A stretch of 41,071 nucleotides of DNA from a virus, in the IMG/VR virus record IMGVR_UViG_3300032156_000031, positions 1-41,071 of that record; one strand, 5' to 3'. The notes below the pieces were generated by a model, which made no database searches, was not told the DNA's origin, and worked only from the letters and a program-made list of their open reading frames with translations. Of the stretch, positions 30,480-38,937 are shown in pieces (positions within the stretch are counted from its first letter, which is position 1; the number at the start of each line of letters is the position of its first letter). Made by a program: the position numbers and the translations under genes.

Positions 30480-30507
30480 GATTGAGAGAAAAAACGGAGG
30501 TGAAATG

Positions 30508-30687
30508 ATGAACGAGAAAATCGTCACAGTTGTTGGGATGCGACAGACGCACGGTCTTACAGTAGGTGATGAAAGAATTGAACTGGAATTTGACAGTGGC
30601 GACAGAATAACTATTCCGCAGGTTGAGGTAGAAAGTCACTCTCTGAAGATTGGCAGTCAAGTGAAAATTTCGTTAAACAACGTTTGA
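30508..30687 (+). CDS. Small beta-barrel-like protein, 59 residues
   Basis: ATG 30508 has GGAGG at a 7-nt spacing. Strands (I-V-T-V-V-G-M, I-E-L-E-F-D-S-G-D-R-I-T-I, Q-V-K-I-S-L) suggest an SH3/OB-like mini-barrel. It is the last gene of the rightward operon. No family recognised. Confidence 0.5.
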   Translation: MNEKIVTVVGMRQTHGLTVGDERIELEFDSGDRITIPQVEVESHSLKIGSQVKISLNNV

Positions 30688-30943
30688 AGTAGGGCTTTCG
30701 CTGAAGATTAGAAAAGTTGCACAAAAACAGACTGGGGCCCGTTTGAAGAGAGCCAGTTTGAAGGGCAAAAACTCGAAGATTCAGGGTTATTTCGCTCTTC
30801 AACTGGGTTCTGATTGAAGGGCAGAAAGTCGAAGATTTGAGGTTATTTGGCCCTTGTTTCAAGAGCGGGAAAAGCCTAAAGTGGCCTTTTTTCGCTCTTC
30901 AAATCGGTTCCTAGAAAAAGCTGGTTGAAGAGCACAAAAACAG
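30688..30943. repeat. Repeat-rich non-coding block, candidate origin or partition site
   Basis: No ORF is convincing here. Two diverged direct copies of about 36 bp lie at 30757-30792 and 30813-30848 (shared core TTGAAGGGCARAAASTCGAA). TTCGCTCTTCAA occurs at about 30791-30802 and 30891-30902, and its complement-type TTGAAGAGC at about 30733 and 30925, giving inverted arms. The block lies where the rightward operon ends. It could be a replication origin, a ParB-like binding array or a transcription-end structure; sequence alone cannot decide. Confidence 0.55.
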
Positions 30944-30952
30944 AAATATAGT
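30938..30952 (+). promoter_or_regulatory. Archaeal-type TATA-like promoter for the 30974 gene
   Basis: AAATATA at 30944-30950 is centred about 27 bp before ATG 30974, with an A-rich BRE-like stretch (CAAAAACAG) just upstream. The spacing places transcription start on or next to the A of the ATG, giving a leaderless mRNA. No ribosome-binding site precedes the ATG, which agrees. Confidence 0.5.
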
Positions 30953-30973
30953 CGGAAGTGCATAGAATTAGGC

Positions 30974-31204
30974 ATGGAAAGTAAGATTGTGCAAAAACTG
31001 ATAGACCCAGTCAAGACAACGCTTTTGCTGTTGGCAATCACAACTTGCGCAATGATGACGTTTTACGGTTTCGTCCACACTGCCACGGTCACCATTCTAG
31101 GAGAATGGATATTCAGTATCGGCTGCACAATAGGTTACTTCTGCCTCTGGCTATTCTTTGTTTGGATTGGCGTCTGGCGGTATGACAACAGAAACTACGG
31201 ATAA
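30974..31204 (+). CDS. Two-TM membrane protein, 76 residues, leaderless
   Basis: Hydrophobic segments at about 15-35 (T-L-L-L-L-A-I-T-T-C-A-M-M-T-F) and 42-67 (W-I-F-S-I-G-C-T-I-G-Y-F-C-L-W-L-F-F) are joined by a short loop; the C-terminus is polar. It has its own promoter and lies alone between the operons, converging with and overlapping the hub gene by 10 nt. Candidates are a superinfection-exclusion, immunity or holin-like protein expressed in the lysogenic state; unproven. Confidence 0.65.
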   Translation: MESKIVQKLIDPVKTTLLLLAITTCAMMTFYGFVHTATVTILGEWIFSIGCTIGYFCLWLFFVWIGVWRYDNRNYG

Positions 31205-33075
31205 ACGTTCTCCAGCAATTTCTGAGTTATGTCCAACTCTCGCATCTTGATTCCTGTCGATTGCCTATCTTGGAACTCGGGTCGCACGTTAGTCAACACT
31301 TGATTGTAACTGTCAAATGCCTGTCTAGACATACTATTTACAACGTCGGACGTGACAGAATGAGTGGTGATGAATCCTGCTTCGCTCATGTCGTGTTCAA
31401 CCTGACTCTCACGCATATCCATATTAACCTGATGTGCACCTGCACTATTCGGGCGTGCATGTACATGAACCAACTGGCCTGGCAGAAGATCCTTCATCAT
31501 GGGCGTTGTGAATGTTCCTACTGTCGGCGTTGTTTTGCACCGTAGAAGTTCCGCGTAGGCCATCCGCGCGATGGTTCCCGTAGTTATGTCTTGGTCAAGC
31601 GTGTCGTCCTTGCCAAACGGGTCGTTGATTACCTTCAGTTTCAGAGGGTTAGCCGCGCTTATGACGGGATTGTTCCATTTGGCGCCTCTCAGGCACCACC
31701 CTGCAAAGCATAACCCGTCAATGTATAGTCCTGAATCTACCTCCTTGTTGACGATGGTGAACGAAATTCGGTTTATGTCTGTCCAGTCTCCGCCGCCACC
31801 TGCGGGTTGCCACTCTCTAAAAGCGTCGCTAGTGGTTTCCGCCGTTCTCCAATACTGGCTGACTGGAATGGACATGTGATACCACTGGTCAGCATTAACA
31901 AGAAACTTTGTCAGGTCTATAGCGCACGACCATACAATAGCAGCTCCCCAATTGGTGCCAAGGTCAATAGCCATAAGGTCTGGAGATGCACCTAAGGTGA
32001 GGGCGGCGTTTCTGCGGGCCCAAAAATTAACTGACGGCACGTTGTACTTGCCCCCTGCCGCGTCTAGGTCCAAATGCAGGTTATCTGTAGTTGGATAATA
32101 AAAATGCTCATCTACAGACTTAACAGTTACCGTGCCAAGGATACTGTGACCTACACCAGCTACAGGAACCTTGCATGTGTGACTATCCGTAACTGCAATG
32201 TTGACACCAGTCCAAGCCGCCGCGTTGTCTTCAGTCCATGCGTCGCCGTTACCAGGCTTCTGCCATGCGCCATGATAAAGAATGTAGTTGGCTTCAGGCG
32301 ACATCGTTTCAAGCCCTGAAATAGTGGTGAAGTCAGTGCCTTGCACGAGAGTTGCAGCCGTTGCTGAGTTGCCGTAGTATGTTGTCCACCCTACACCTGC
32401 CGATGCTGCGGAATGACTGCCCACCGTCGTTACTAGCAATTTGTCGTCTGTCGTTACGATCCAGTGGGGTCCAGCAGCGGCTCCTTTTATGGCTTGAATT
32501 ACAGTGCAAATATCGTTCAGGCATTTGTTGTTGGGTTTGTATGGGAAGTAAAGATAGTTTATGCTTCCAGTGATGGGGTCAACGTAATCTACGCCGCCAG
32601 ATGTCGTGACGTAGGCATACCCAGTGTCTTCTGCCAAATCACCGAACGTGTGATTGACCCATGCGGGCACGATTCCAGTGGTTGCATTTGTCAAAATCAG
32701 TTGTATTGTGTCTAAAGTGGGATTGTTGCTTTGAACTCCGTATTCCTGTGCACAAACGGTTTCGCAGAAGCCATACCCCGCGCCGTCGCACTTGGCCGTT
32801 ATTGTTTCTGCAGGCACAGTTTCGGTGACGAATCGGATTACTCCGACGAAAACCGTGGTCCATGCGGCTTCTGAATTGTCCTTCACTGAGATGGTGATGG
32901 CCGCGCCTTTTATGATGGTCGCGCGATTCTTGCTTTGGTAGTCTGAAAAGACAACCGTTGCCGTGTCAAACCCGTTTTCTCTGCGGATCACGTGGGCTCT
33001 CGTAACTATGTCGGCCTGAAATGTGGTGGCACCTACGACGACTTTGAGTTGAGGTATAGGCATGTAAGTGACCAT
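31195..33075 (-). CDS. Large tail hub/baseplate-like protein with carbohydrate-binding insertion
   Basis: The first 150 residues (V-R-A-H-V-I-R-R-E-N-G-F-D, V-F-S-D-Y, V-F-V-G-V-I-R-F) resemble the late-control-D/gp27-like hub beta-barrel fold. Residues about 270-470 are a jelly-roll, carbohydrate-binding-like insertion (W-Y-H-M-S-I-P-V-S-Q-Y-W-R, I-D-G-L-C-F-A-G). The C-terminal part returns to a hub-like domain (G-T-I-A-R-M-A-Y-A-E-L-L, L-P-G-Q-L-V-H-V). It is the last gene of the leftward late operon. A tail-tip role is inferred from order. Confidence 0.6.
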   Translation of the reverse strand: MVTYMPIPQLKVVVGATTFQADIVTRAHVIRRENGFDTATVVFSDYQSKNRATIIKGAAITISVKDNSEAAWTTVFVGVIRFVTETVPAETITAKCDGAGYGFCETVCAQEYGVQSNNPTLDTIQLILTNATTGIVPAWVNHTFGDLAEDTGYAYVTTSGGVDYVDPITGSINYLYFPYKPNNKCLNDICTVIQAIKGAAAGPHWIVTTDDKLLVTTVGSHSAASAGVGWTTYYGNSATAATLVQGTDFTTISGLETMSPEANYILYHGAWQKPGNGDAWTEDNAAAWTGVNIAVTDSHTCKVPVAGVGHSILGTVTVKSVDEHFYYPTTDNLHLDLDAAGGKYNVPSVNFWARRNAALTLGASPDLMAIDLGTNWGAAIVWSCAIDLTKFLVNADQWYHMSIPVSQYWRTAETTSDAFREWQPAGGGGDWTDINRISFTIVNKEVDSGLYIDGLCFAGWCLRGAKWNNPVISAANPLKLKVINDPFGKDDTLDQDITTGTIARMAYAELLRCKTTPTVGTFTTPMMKDLLPGQLVHVHARPNSAGAHQVNMDMRESQVEHDMSEAGFITTHSVTSDVVNSMSRQAFDSYNQVLTNVRPEFQDRQSTGIKMRELDITQKLLENVYP

Positions 33076-33076
33076 T

Positions 33077-33388
33077 TCAACTTCCCCTATCTAAATCGTA
33101 CATGGCACCCGCAGTTATTGCAACGGCGGATGCGGTGCTTACTATGGCGGTTGCCCATCCAATCGGACCTTCCGCGGCTTGTAAGGCAATCGCCGCAATC
33201 TGCAACGACCTCAGAACGGTAATCAAAGATTGTATGCGTACTATGGCCTTTTCCACTTCATCAGGCAGTCCCAATCTTCGAATCAACATCAGACTTCTGA
33301 AGAGTAACCGTTCAAGAGTGCGAATTTCGCCAACCGCATCTTCCACATTTACGGTTAACGCGTATTCTATTTCGACTCTCTCGCTCAT
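33077..33388 (-). CDS. Short tape-measure-like or membrane-active protein, 103 residues
   Basis: The N-terminal half is a charged helix (V-E-D-A-V-G-E-I-R-T-L-E-R-L-L); the C-terminal half is hydrophobic (L-Q-I-A-A-I-A-L-Q-A-A then W-A-T-A-I-V-S-T-A-S-A-V-A-I). That arrangement recalls a fragment of tail tape-measure proteins, and the gene sits between the neck and hub genes where a tape measure would be. At 103 residues it could span only a very short tail. Confidence 0.45.
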   Translation of the reverse strand: MSERVEIEYALTVNVEDAVGEIRTLERLLFRSLMLIRRLGLPDEVEKAIVRIQSLITVLRSLQIAAIALQAAEGPIGWATAIVSTASAVAITAGAMYDLDRGS

Positions 33389-33768
33389 TTAGTGATGGCA
33401 CTCTCCACTCGGGTCCATATCGCATCCACAATCGTTGGTTCGACCTCTGCCCATGCAGGTGCCATGAAAGGCTGTTTTGCTTCAACGAAAGCCGCGTAAT
33501 CAACCAGTCTGCCAGTTTTAGGATTCACGATGTATGAGCCGCAACGAACCTTCACTTGGCTCCAGAACTGGCCTTCGCCACCCCTTTCAACTCTGATACT
33601 GTCTCTCAGCGAGCCCGTGTCAACTGGAACGTAGATCTGTGCTAGACCCGCCATAACATGGGCCTGCTGCAACAATGCTTCCACGGCGGCGTCTTTCATC
33701 CTCTCTGGCAGCATCATTAGAATGTCTGCTTGGTTAAGTTCCAACTTAATAACGTTAGGCGTGCTCAT
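33385..33768 (-). CDS. HK97 gp10-like neck/tail-completion protein
   Basis: P-V-D-T-G-S-L-R-D-S-I at 48-58, Y-A-A-F-V-E at about 90-95 and P-F-M-A-P-A-W near 100 are the three hallmarks of the HK97_gp10 family. Length 127 is usual. It joins the head to the tail. Overlaps both neighbours by ATGA. Confidence 0.85.
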   Translation of the reverse strand: MSTPNVIKLELNQADILMMLPERMKDAAVEALLQQAHVMAGLAQIYVPVDTGSLRDSIRVERGGEGQFWSQVKVRCGSYIVNPKTGRLVDYAAFVEAKQPFMAPAWAEVEPTIVDAIWTRVESAITK

Positions 33769-34931
33769 GTGATTCCGAACCTTTCTTGACTCGTCTCCAC
33801 GTTCGCAGAACCCAAACGGTACTCGTGCATGTCCAGTTCGTAGCTGAGCAGGTTCTCGTCCGTTTTGGCCTGGCTAATCCTCATGCGGTCCAACGTGACT
33901 TTCAGGCTTGCAACGTCGCTCGTGAACCACTGCCACGGGTCGCCGAAAGCGTAGTGGAGAATCTGGTAGAACGCTTCTGCATCGTGTGTGGTCCACCTGC
34001 CGTGCCAACCTTCGCCGACTAGGGGAACGCCTGCCGCGTTAGTGCCTGTGCTATCAATGTCGCCGTAGACGCGTATAGTCGAATCGTCAGCGCCCAGGTA
34101 CTGTGTGGCGTTTCCGACTTTACCCGGGATTTTCAAGTGCTGCAGATTGTTGAAGCCTTCAAGTTCGACGCCGCCTGAAACGAAGGGCCAAGTGAAGATG
34201 CCTTGGCACACGAGTATAAAGTCAACGTACACGCTGCCCGTGGTGTCGTCCGTGTCGGAGTACGCGTAGATGCGAATGTAGTCCAAGGTTTTCCCCGCGT
34301 CCAAAGTGAATGTTGACACTGTCCAGCTTATGCTGAACTGGGGCGACGTGTAGACTGTGCCGACGATGTAGTCGCTGGTTCCGCCTTGATAGACTGCGAC
34401 TGCCGTCAAGCCAAGACCCGCGCTTGCCACGCCCGTTTTCCACCTGACTAGAACTTTCCTACTAATGTCTGTGTTCAAGTTTAGTGGGCCCGCCGCGCCT
34501 GGACCCGTGGTTGCGTGGTGGTACAGGTCCCAGTAACAGTAGTCGCCTGCTTCTGCCGCTGCGCAGTCAAGTTTTAAGTAATCGTTATAGATTGTGCTTA
34601 TGGCTTCGCCGTCAAGGTCTTGAGCTCCTGCAGTGCGTCGCCACTTGCTGAACACGTAGGTGTCGCCGTTGCCCGTGATGTTGCCGAACGCCACATGCGT
34701 TAGCGTGTGTGAGGCGTTGTCAAAGTCTGTGATTTCTCGGTATGCTCCTGCGTTGGCGCCTGTCAAGTACTTGATGTAGAAGCCGTTCCAGAAGTCGTTT
34801 GCTTCCGTGAGCGAAGCATCTACTGTTGTTGTGACAAGCCCGACTCCGCTTGTCGTGTAGACTAAAGTATCCCATAATGTGTCGTTGTCTTCTAGTAGGC
34901 TGTGGCCGTAGGTTATGGTTGGTTTTGTCAA
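33765..34931 (-). CDS. Structural protein, possible major tail protein, 388 residues
   Basis: TTG 34931 overlaps the upstream stop (TTGA) and is preferred to ATG 34961, which would overlap by 34 nt. The middle (about 150-260) is jelly-roll-like beta sequence (W-D-L-Y-H-H-A, L-D-Y-I-R-I-Y-A-Y-S-D-T-D-D). The C-terminus (about 310-388) has W-H-G-R-W, G-D-P-W-Q-W-F and Y-E-L-D-M-H-E-Y. By position between neck and upstream connector genes it may be the tail-tube or a tail-decoration protein. No definite family. Confidence 0.5.
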   Translation of the reverse strand: MTKPTITYGHSLLEDNDTLWDTLVYTTSGVGLVTTTVDASLTEANDFWNGFYIKYLTGANAGAYREITDFDNASHTLTHVAFGNITGNGDTYVFSKWRRTAGAQDLDGEAISTIYNDYLKLDCAAAEAGDYCYWDLYHHATTGPGAAGPLNLNTDISRKVLVRWKTGVASAGLGLTAVAVYQGGTSDYIVGTVYTSPQFSISWTVSTFTLDAGKTLDYIRIYAYSDTDDTTGSVYVDFILVCQGIFTWPFVSGGVELEGFNNLQHLKIPGKVGNATQYLGADDSTIRVYGDIDSTGTNAAGVPLVGEGWHGRWTTHDAEAFYQILHYAFGDPWQWFTSDVASLKVTLDRMRISQAKTDENLLSYELDMHEYRLGSANVETSQERFGIT

Positions 34932-35734
34932 GTCAGATTCCTCGTGTATTTCATTACGCATTCGACGCTGTAGAGTGTGGTTGAGCCGAGGCTCTGCGTC
35001 TTAGGAGTCATCGTTTCCAAGTTTCGCAGCGAACCCAACGGGTAAGCTTCCAACACTCGGCGCAACTGTCGTTCGCCCTGCCACATCAGGTTGTCGCCGC
35101 TAATGCCCGTCTTGTCGATTGCTTGAGGAAAGATTGACACTTTCTCTTCGTAGCCCCATGGGTACTTGTCGCCGCCGATCAACGGTGTAGATGTGCCTTT
35201 GCCAACTGAATAGACTAAGTCTACGCCTTTCGTGACGAAAACCGTTCTTATTAGATATGGAGGGTCTGCCCAACACACTATATGCGTGGCAGGCGTGCCG
35301 TCGTTTTTCAACAGGCTAATCGGCAACGACGCGAAGTACGTGTCCAAGTAGTCTTTGGTTCTGTGCCGCGGATCCTCCACCGTCGCACCCGTCCCATACG
35401 TTGTCGGCATGTCATAGTGAATGGGCAACTTAGTGAGGTTGGACTCGTAGTAAACTAGACTGTCTCCAAAGTTGTTCGGCGCGACCAATTCCACCTCATA
35501 ATAGTTGCCGAAGCTGTCTTTGACTTCGTCGCCCTCGCTGACTGGGTCAAGGTGGAACCCGCTCACTTCGTAGTGAGGGTAGAACCCCGCCGAAAGAGCA
35601 ATAGACCGCATGGCGCGTGGAATCACTGCCATTTCAATCGTTGTTTCCGCGTAGGCTTTGGCGTACCATCCTGTGACTGTGTCGGCTGCGCCGAGTTGCA
35701 GTTCCCGTCTTGTCACATCAAAGCTTATAACCAT
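34928..35734 (-). CDS. Structural protein, 268 residues
   Basis: Mixed alpha/beta protein. Notable parts: F-D-V-T-R-R-E-L near the start, a beta region with Y-Y-E-V-E-L-V-A-P-N-N-F-G, and a C-terminal region with R-Q-L-R-R-V-L-E-A-Y-P-L-G-S-L. The layout (an adaptor-like beta domain with Y-E-V-E and a late helix) could be a neck/tail terminator protein; not certain. Confidence 0.5.
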   Translation of the reverse strand: MVISFDVTRRELQLGAADTVTGWYAKAYAETTIEMAVIPRAMRSIALSAGFYPHYEVSGFHLDPVSEGDEVKDSFGNYYEVELVAPNNFGDSLVYYESNLTKLPIHYDMPTTYGTGATVEDPRHRTKDYLDTYFASLPISLLKNDGTPATHIVCWADPPYLIRTVFVTKGVDLVYSVGKGTSTPLIGGDKYPWGYEEKVSIFPQAIDKTGISGDNLMWQGERQLRRVLEAYPLGSLRNLETMTPKTQSLGSTTLYSVECVMKYTRNLT

Positions 35735-35758
35735 CTCAAATCAGCCTCTTGTTTGATG

Positions 35759-37225
35759 CTACGCTAACGTAAGTTTCAACGCTGCCCAGTTGACATCACC
35801 TGTTCCGCCTGTAACCATGACTTGTATCATGTACTGGTAATTGCCACTGGAAAGATTCGCTTTTATGTCTCCAGAAGTTTTTGTGACCCAACCATTCGTA
35901 TTATCGGTTAGTTCTGAACCAGTCACGTCGACCCAACCACCATCATTTTTGACGAGTTTAATGTAAATGGTTTGGGCTGCTGGAGACCGTATAGAAGCTT
36001 CAAAATTCGCCGCAATTATCCGAGAATATTTTGTTGTGTCCAACTTGAACATGTAATACTTGTACGTGTAGCCTGTTTCTGCGACTGTCCATGCTTCAGC
36101 AACTATCGGAACATAGATTAACGCTTTTGTATATTCCGAATCGTGCCAAATACATTGTGACGTTATCGTGTTTGTGAAGGCAACCCCCGCGAATTGTGTG
36201 TTTCTATGAACGACATCTAAAGCGTTTGCCGTCATGTAAAGAAAAATTGGTGTGCCATATCCGTAAGCCCAATTATCGTGAATATCAACATTATCCACAT
36301 AATCGGCGTAGATGGCATAATTGTTTGTTATGAAAGCGTTTTTGCTGATGGTCACTCCTTCCATGATTTTTGCCCCAGACCCCTGCAGGTAAATTTGTTT
36401 TGTTCCTGTTTGGCCTGGGGCCTCCTCAAAATAGTTGCTGACAATGTTGAGTTTGCGAGCCTGATAGTTTACTTCAATGCCTACCATGTTGGTGGCGAAA
36501 CCAAAATTGTTTTGTTGGATGTTTACCGCAACAGGATTGTTCGTGGAATCAGAGAGTTCGATTCCTTTAGGTGCACCGTCAAAATAGGAATTTCTGATAG
36601 TTATGTGATTTGCCCCTGCCCCTGCATGTCCCTCTAAAAGAAGGTTCTGTGCTGTTTGACTACGTAAGATGCAACGTTCTATTACGGTTTCCCATGCCCC
36701 ATCCATTTTTAGTCCTGTGGCGCCGTTATAGACAAAAACGTTTTTGACGTTGCCCCAATGGCAGTCGTATAGTTCGACGCCAACAGCTCCCGCTCCAGCG
36801 CCTGCATCAACATAAAAATCTTCCAAGCCAAAACCGTATAGTGCACTTGTATTTCTCACTCGCAACGCGGAACCTATCCCCGAATAAGTGATTTTTGTTA
36901 ATGGCGATGTGTGTCCCGTCGATAATCCTCGTAGTATTATTCCTTCTTTGTCAATCGTTACCCCTGTTGTGCCAAGGCTAAAGTTTGTGCCCTTTAGGAA
37001 AATCAACCCGCCGCCTGTGAGGGCATCTATCGCGGCCTGAATCACCGTTGTCGCGGAAGAACCGTTGTAGTCTGTTCCGCCTGAAACGTTGCTTTCCGCT
37101 CGGAAAGTGGCTGGCGTAGTTGAAGAGTCTTTCCATACCGCGTAACTGCAGGGGAAGCTTTCGCTCAGACTACGCATCCAAGCAGTAGTGTTTATCTGCG
37201 TCCCACTTGTTCCACGATTAGTCAT
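35759..37225 (-). CDS. Right-handed beta-helix tail spike-like protein
   Basis: The 488-residue protein begins with a pectate-lyase-like N-terminus (A-A-I-D-A-L-T-G-G-G-L-I-F-L-K-G). It continues with regularly spaced beta-helix rungs (N-V-K-N-V-F-V-Y-N-G, V-I-E-R-C-I-L-R-S, I-T-I-R-N-S-Y-F-D-G, L-N-I-V-S-N-Y-F, D-N-V-D-I-H-D-N-W) and ends in a beta-sandwich. Such spikes bind or cleave host polysaccharide. No catalytic residues can be assigned confidently. A+T content is higher than neighbours, fitting exchange of host-range genes. Confidence 0.75.
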   Translation of the reverse strand: MTNRGTSGTQINTTAWMRSLSESFPCSYAVWKDSSTTPATFRAESNVSGGTDYNGSSATTVIQAAIDALTGGGLIFLKGTNFSLGTTGVTIDKEGIILRGLSTGHTSPLTKITYSGIGSALRVRNTSALYGFGLEDFYVDAGAGAGAVGVELYDCHWGNVKNVFVYNGATGLKMDGAWETVIERCILRSQTAQNLLLEGHAGAGANHITIRNSYFDGAPKGIELSDSTNNPVAVNIQQNNFGFATNMVGIEVNYQARKLNIVSNYFEEAPGQTGTKQIYLQGSGAKIMEGVTISKNAFITNNYAIYADYVDNVDIHDNWAYGYGTPIFLYMTANALDVVHRNTQFAGVAFTNTITSQCIWHDSEYTKALIYVPIVAEAWTVAETGYTYKYYMFKLDTTKYSRIIAANFEASIRSPAAQTIYIKLVKNDGGWVDVTGSELTDNTNGWVTKTSGDIKANLSSGNYQYMIQVMVTGGTGDVNWAALKLTLA

Positions 37226-37447
37226 CTAGCTTACCTTCTCGAAACGTTTCTTTAAACTTTCAAAGTCCACGGTGAACACGTCCACCCTACACTCGACACC
37301 GTCAACAAGCACCATGCCAGAATCGACGATTGCCCTTCGCGGCGAAGGCACGTTTTTGAGTTGTTCCAGAGCCACATCAAACTTTAATACATAAACGTCA
37401 AACCGCGCATTATCGAACCTGGCATAGTCAAAAAAGGCTTCATCCAC
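37226..37447 (-). CDS. Small protein between spike genes, 73 residues
   Basis: Has short R-F-D repeats at the N-terminus (D-Y-A-R-F-D-N-A-R-F-D-V) followed by beta strands (A-I-V-D-S-G-M-V-L-V-D-G-V). It may bridge the two spike proteins. No family recognised. Confidence 0.5.
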   Translation of the reverse strand: MDEAFFDYARFDNARFDVYVLKFDVALEQLKNVPSPRRAIVDSGMVLVDGVECRVDVFTVDFESLKKRFEKVS

Positions 37448-37449
37448 AC

Positions 37450-38463
37450 TTAAACAGCCTCAAAAATTAAACCGTCACCCGCATCATTAAGTCGCACACG
37501 CTTGGTAACGGTGCCAGCCGCGTTTGTCAGAACAACACCTTTTCCTTGAACAGTTACTTGAAAATCTCCGCCACTCTTCATGAACCAGATGTCTGAACCG
37601 TCTGTGTCTGAACTGAACTTTATGTCTTCAAGTTTCAAATGCTCAAAAACCCAAACGTCGTCAGTATGCGTGTAAATCTTGGTTTTGTAGAGGCCACCCG
37701 TATCTAGCCAGTACAGTCCTGTTGCGTTGGGGACGCGAACGCGCCTATCGTTGGTTCCTGATGCTTCGCCGAGTTGCGCAGCGAATATTTTGACGTAGGG
37801 ATCGCCAGCGTTGTAAACAGCTCTCATGTAATCGTAGACACCTGGTGCCCCCGCCTGAATCGCGAAAGCCACATCTCTCGGAGTGCCTGTTCCCGTTGCG
37901 AAACTGTTAATTAGAAAGACGTTATTGCTCCAACTGAACTCCATGAGTTCTTCGGCAGTTCCAAGGTTGTAAAGGTTCCATAATGCCAGAAGCGTTGTCC
38001 ATTCTCCGCCAGGCGTTCCGTTTGGCTTCACACATATTTTAGTGCCATAGTTTGTTCTGTGCGTCTGAATCTCTAAGATCTGGCTGTTGTTTCCACCTGA
38101 CGTTTCTATCCATGTTCCAAAACGCAACTGATCTAAGAGGAGGGCTTTTGTGGATGCTCCACCAACCGTTGAACCCGCGTAGAGGGATACAAGCATCACG
38201 TTGGCAGGAATGGTTAAGCCTGCTGGTTCGTCTAGGTCTCTCAAGTAAACTATGCAACTGGTCACTGGCAAACTGTTTATTGCGTTCTGCATCACAGTAA
38301 GAAGGACAGGCCCGCTGAACGTGGTGCCACCGTCATAGTATGGAACGGCATAATATGTGGGGTTGCTAAAGTAAACTAGGTAAGTGAAGGGCGAATGGTT
38401 GCTTATTTTGCTGTCTAAAGCATTTGCCCACGCAGAACTTATTTTGTCTCCACCAACAACCAT
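37450..38463 (-). CDS. Tail fibre/spike-like protein, 337 residues
   Basis: Its N-terminus (S-S-A-W-A-N-A-L-D-S-K-I) is an adaptor helix common in fibre proteins; then a beta-rich body with I-N-S-L-P-V-T-S-C-I-V-Y-L resembling the first rungs of a beta-helix. The C-terminus (D-I-K-F-S-S-D-T-D-G-S-D-I) resembles the tip of tail fibres. It precedes the spike protein, sharing its overall style. A receptor-binding role is inferred. Confidence 0.6.
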   Translation of the reverse strand: MVVGGDKISSAWANALDSKISNHSPFTYLVYFSNPTYYAVPYYDGGTTFSGPVLLTVMQNAINSLPVTSCIVYLRDLDEPAGLTIPANVMLVSLYAGSTVGGASTKALLLDQLRFGTWIETSGGNNSQILEIQTHRTNYGTKICVKPNGTPGGEWTTLLALWNLYNLGTAEELMEFSWSNNVFLINSFATGTGTPRDVAFAIQAGAPGVYDYMRAVYNAGDPYVKIFAAQLGEASGTNDRRVRVPNATGLYWLDTGGLYKTKIYTHTDDVWVFEHLKLEDIKFSSDTDGSDIWFMKSGGDFQVTVQGKGVVLTNAAGTVTKRVRLNDAGDGLIFEAV

Positions 38464-38547
38464 CTATTTTTCCGCCTCTTGTAACGGTTTTTTATTTATG
38501 AAAGGCAAGGGAAAGTAGGAACGCAAGAAAAAAAGGAATAGTTTCAT
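38464..38547 (-). CDS. Hydrophobic micro-protein, 27 residues
   Basis: From ATG 38547 to TAG directly before the next ATG. Hydrophobic first half (L-F-L-F-F-L-R-S-Y-F), basic second half. GAG-type ribosome-binding site upstream. May be only a coupling leader. Confidence 0.35.
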   Translation of the reverse strand: MKLFLFFLRSYFPLPFINKKPLQEAEK

Positions 38548-38562
38548 GTCTTCTCTAAACTC

Positions 38563-38934
38563 CTATCCAACGTCAACGTCAACCTCTGACAACAAATGCC
38601 CAGCATCCTTGATGACAGCTGCAATTGTAGAGTTGCTCATCACGTCTGGCGATGACGCGGAAAGACTTGAAATCCCCACCACGTCCAACCCTTTGTAGAA
38701 GCCGTAGTAGACTGCGCGGGCAACCATGAAGACTGCGCCTTTCTCTTTGCTTTCTAAACTGAGGCTTTTGGCGCCTGCCGTTCCCGTCATGTTGGGCAAG
38801 TCTGCACCGTACAGGTTGAGGCAGTCAACTGCTAAGTCGATGATTTTCTCAGCGTTTATCGCGCTTATGTCCGCGACCGTGATGTTTAACAGGTCGTGCA
38901 GGTCAACATAAGTTATGGTTGCCATTTGTCCCAT
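38563..38934 (-). CDS. Possible head-tail connector (adaptor), 123 residues
   Basis: Helix-rich with I-N-A-E-K-I-I-D-L-A-V-D-C-L-N-L-Y-G, similar in length and pattern to gp6/gp15-type adaptor proteins that sit under the portal. Gene order (before neck protein and hub) agrees. ATG 38925 is an alternative start. The family call is tentative. Confidence 0.5.
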   Translation of the reverse strand: MGQMATITYVDLHDLLNITVADISAINAEKIIDLAVDCLNLYGADLPNMTGTAGAKSLSLESKEKGAVFMVARAVYYGFYKGLDVVGISSLSASSPDVMSNSTIAAVIKDAGHLLSEVDVDVG

Positions 38935-38937
38935 CTC

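Noticed and set aside
30688-30943. CRISPR array
   Set aside because: Only two diverged repeats, no regular spacers and no cas genes.
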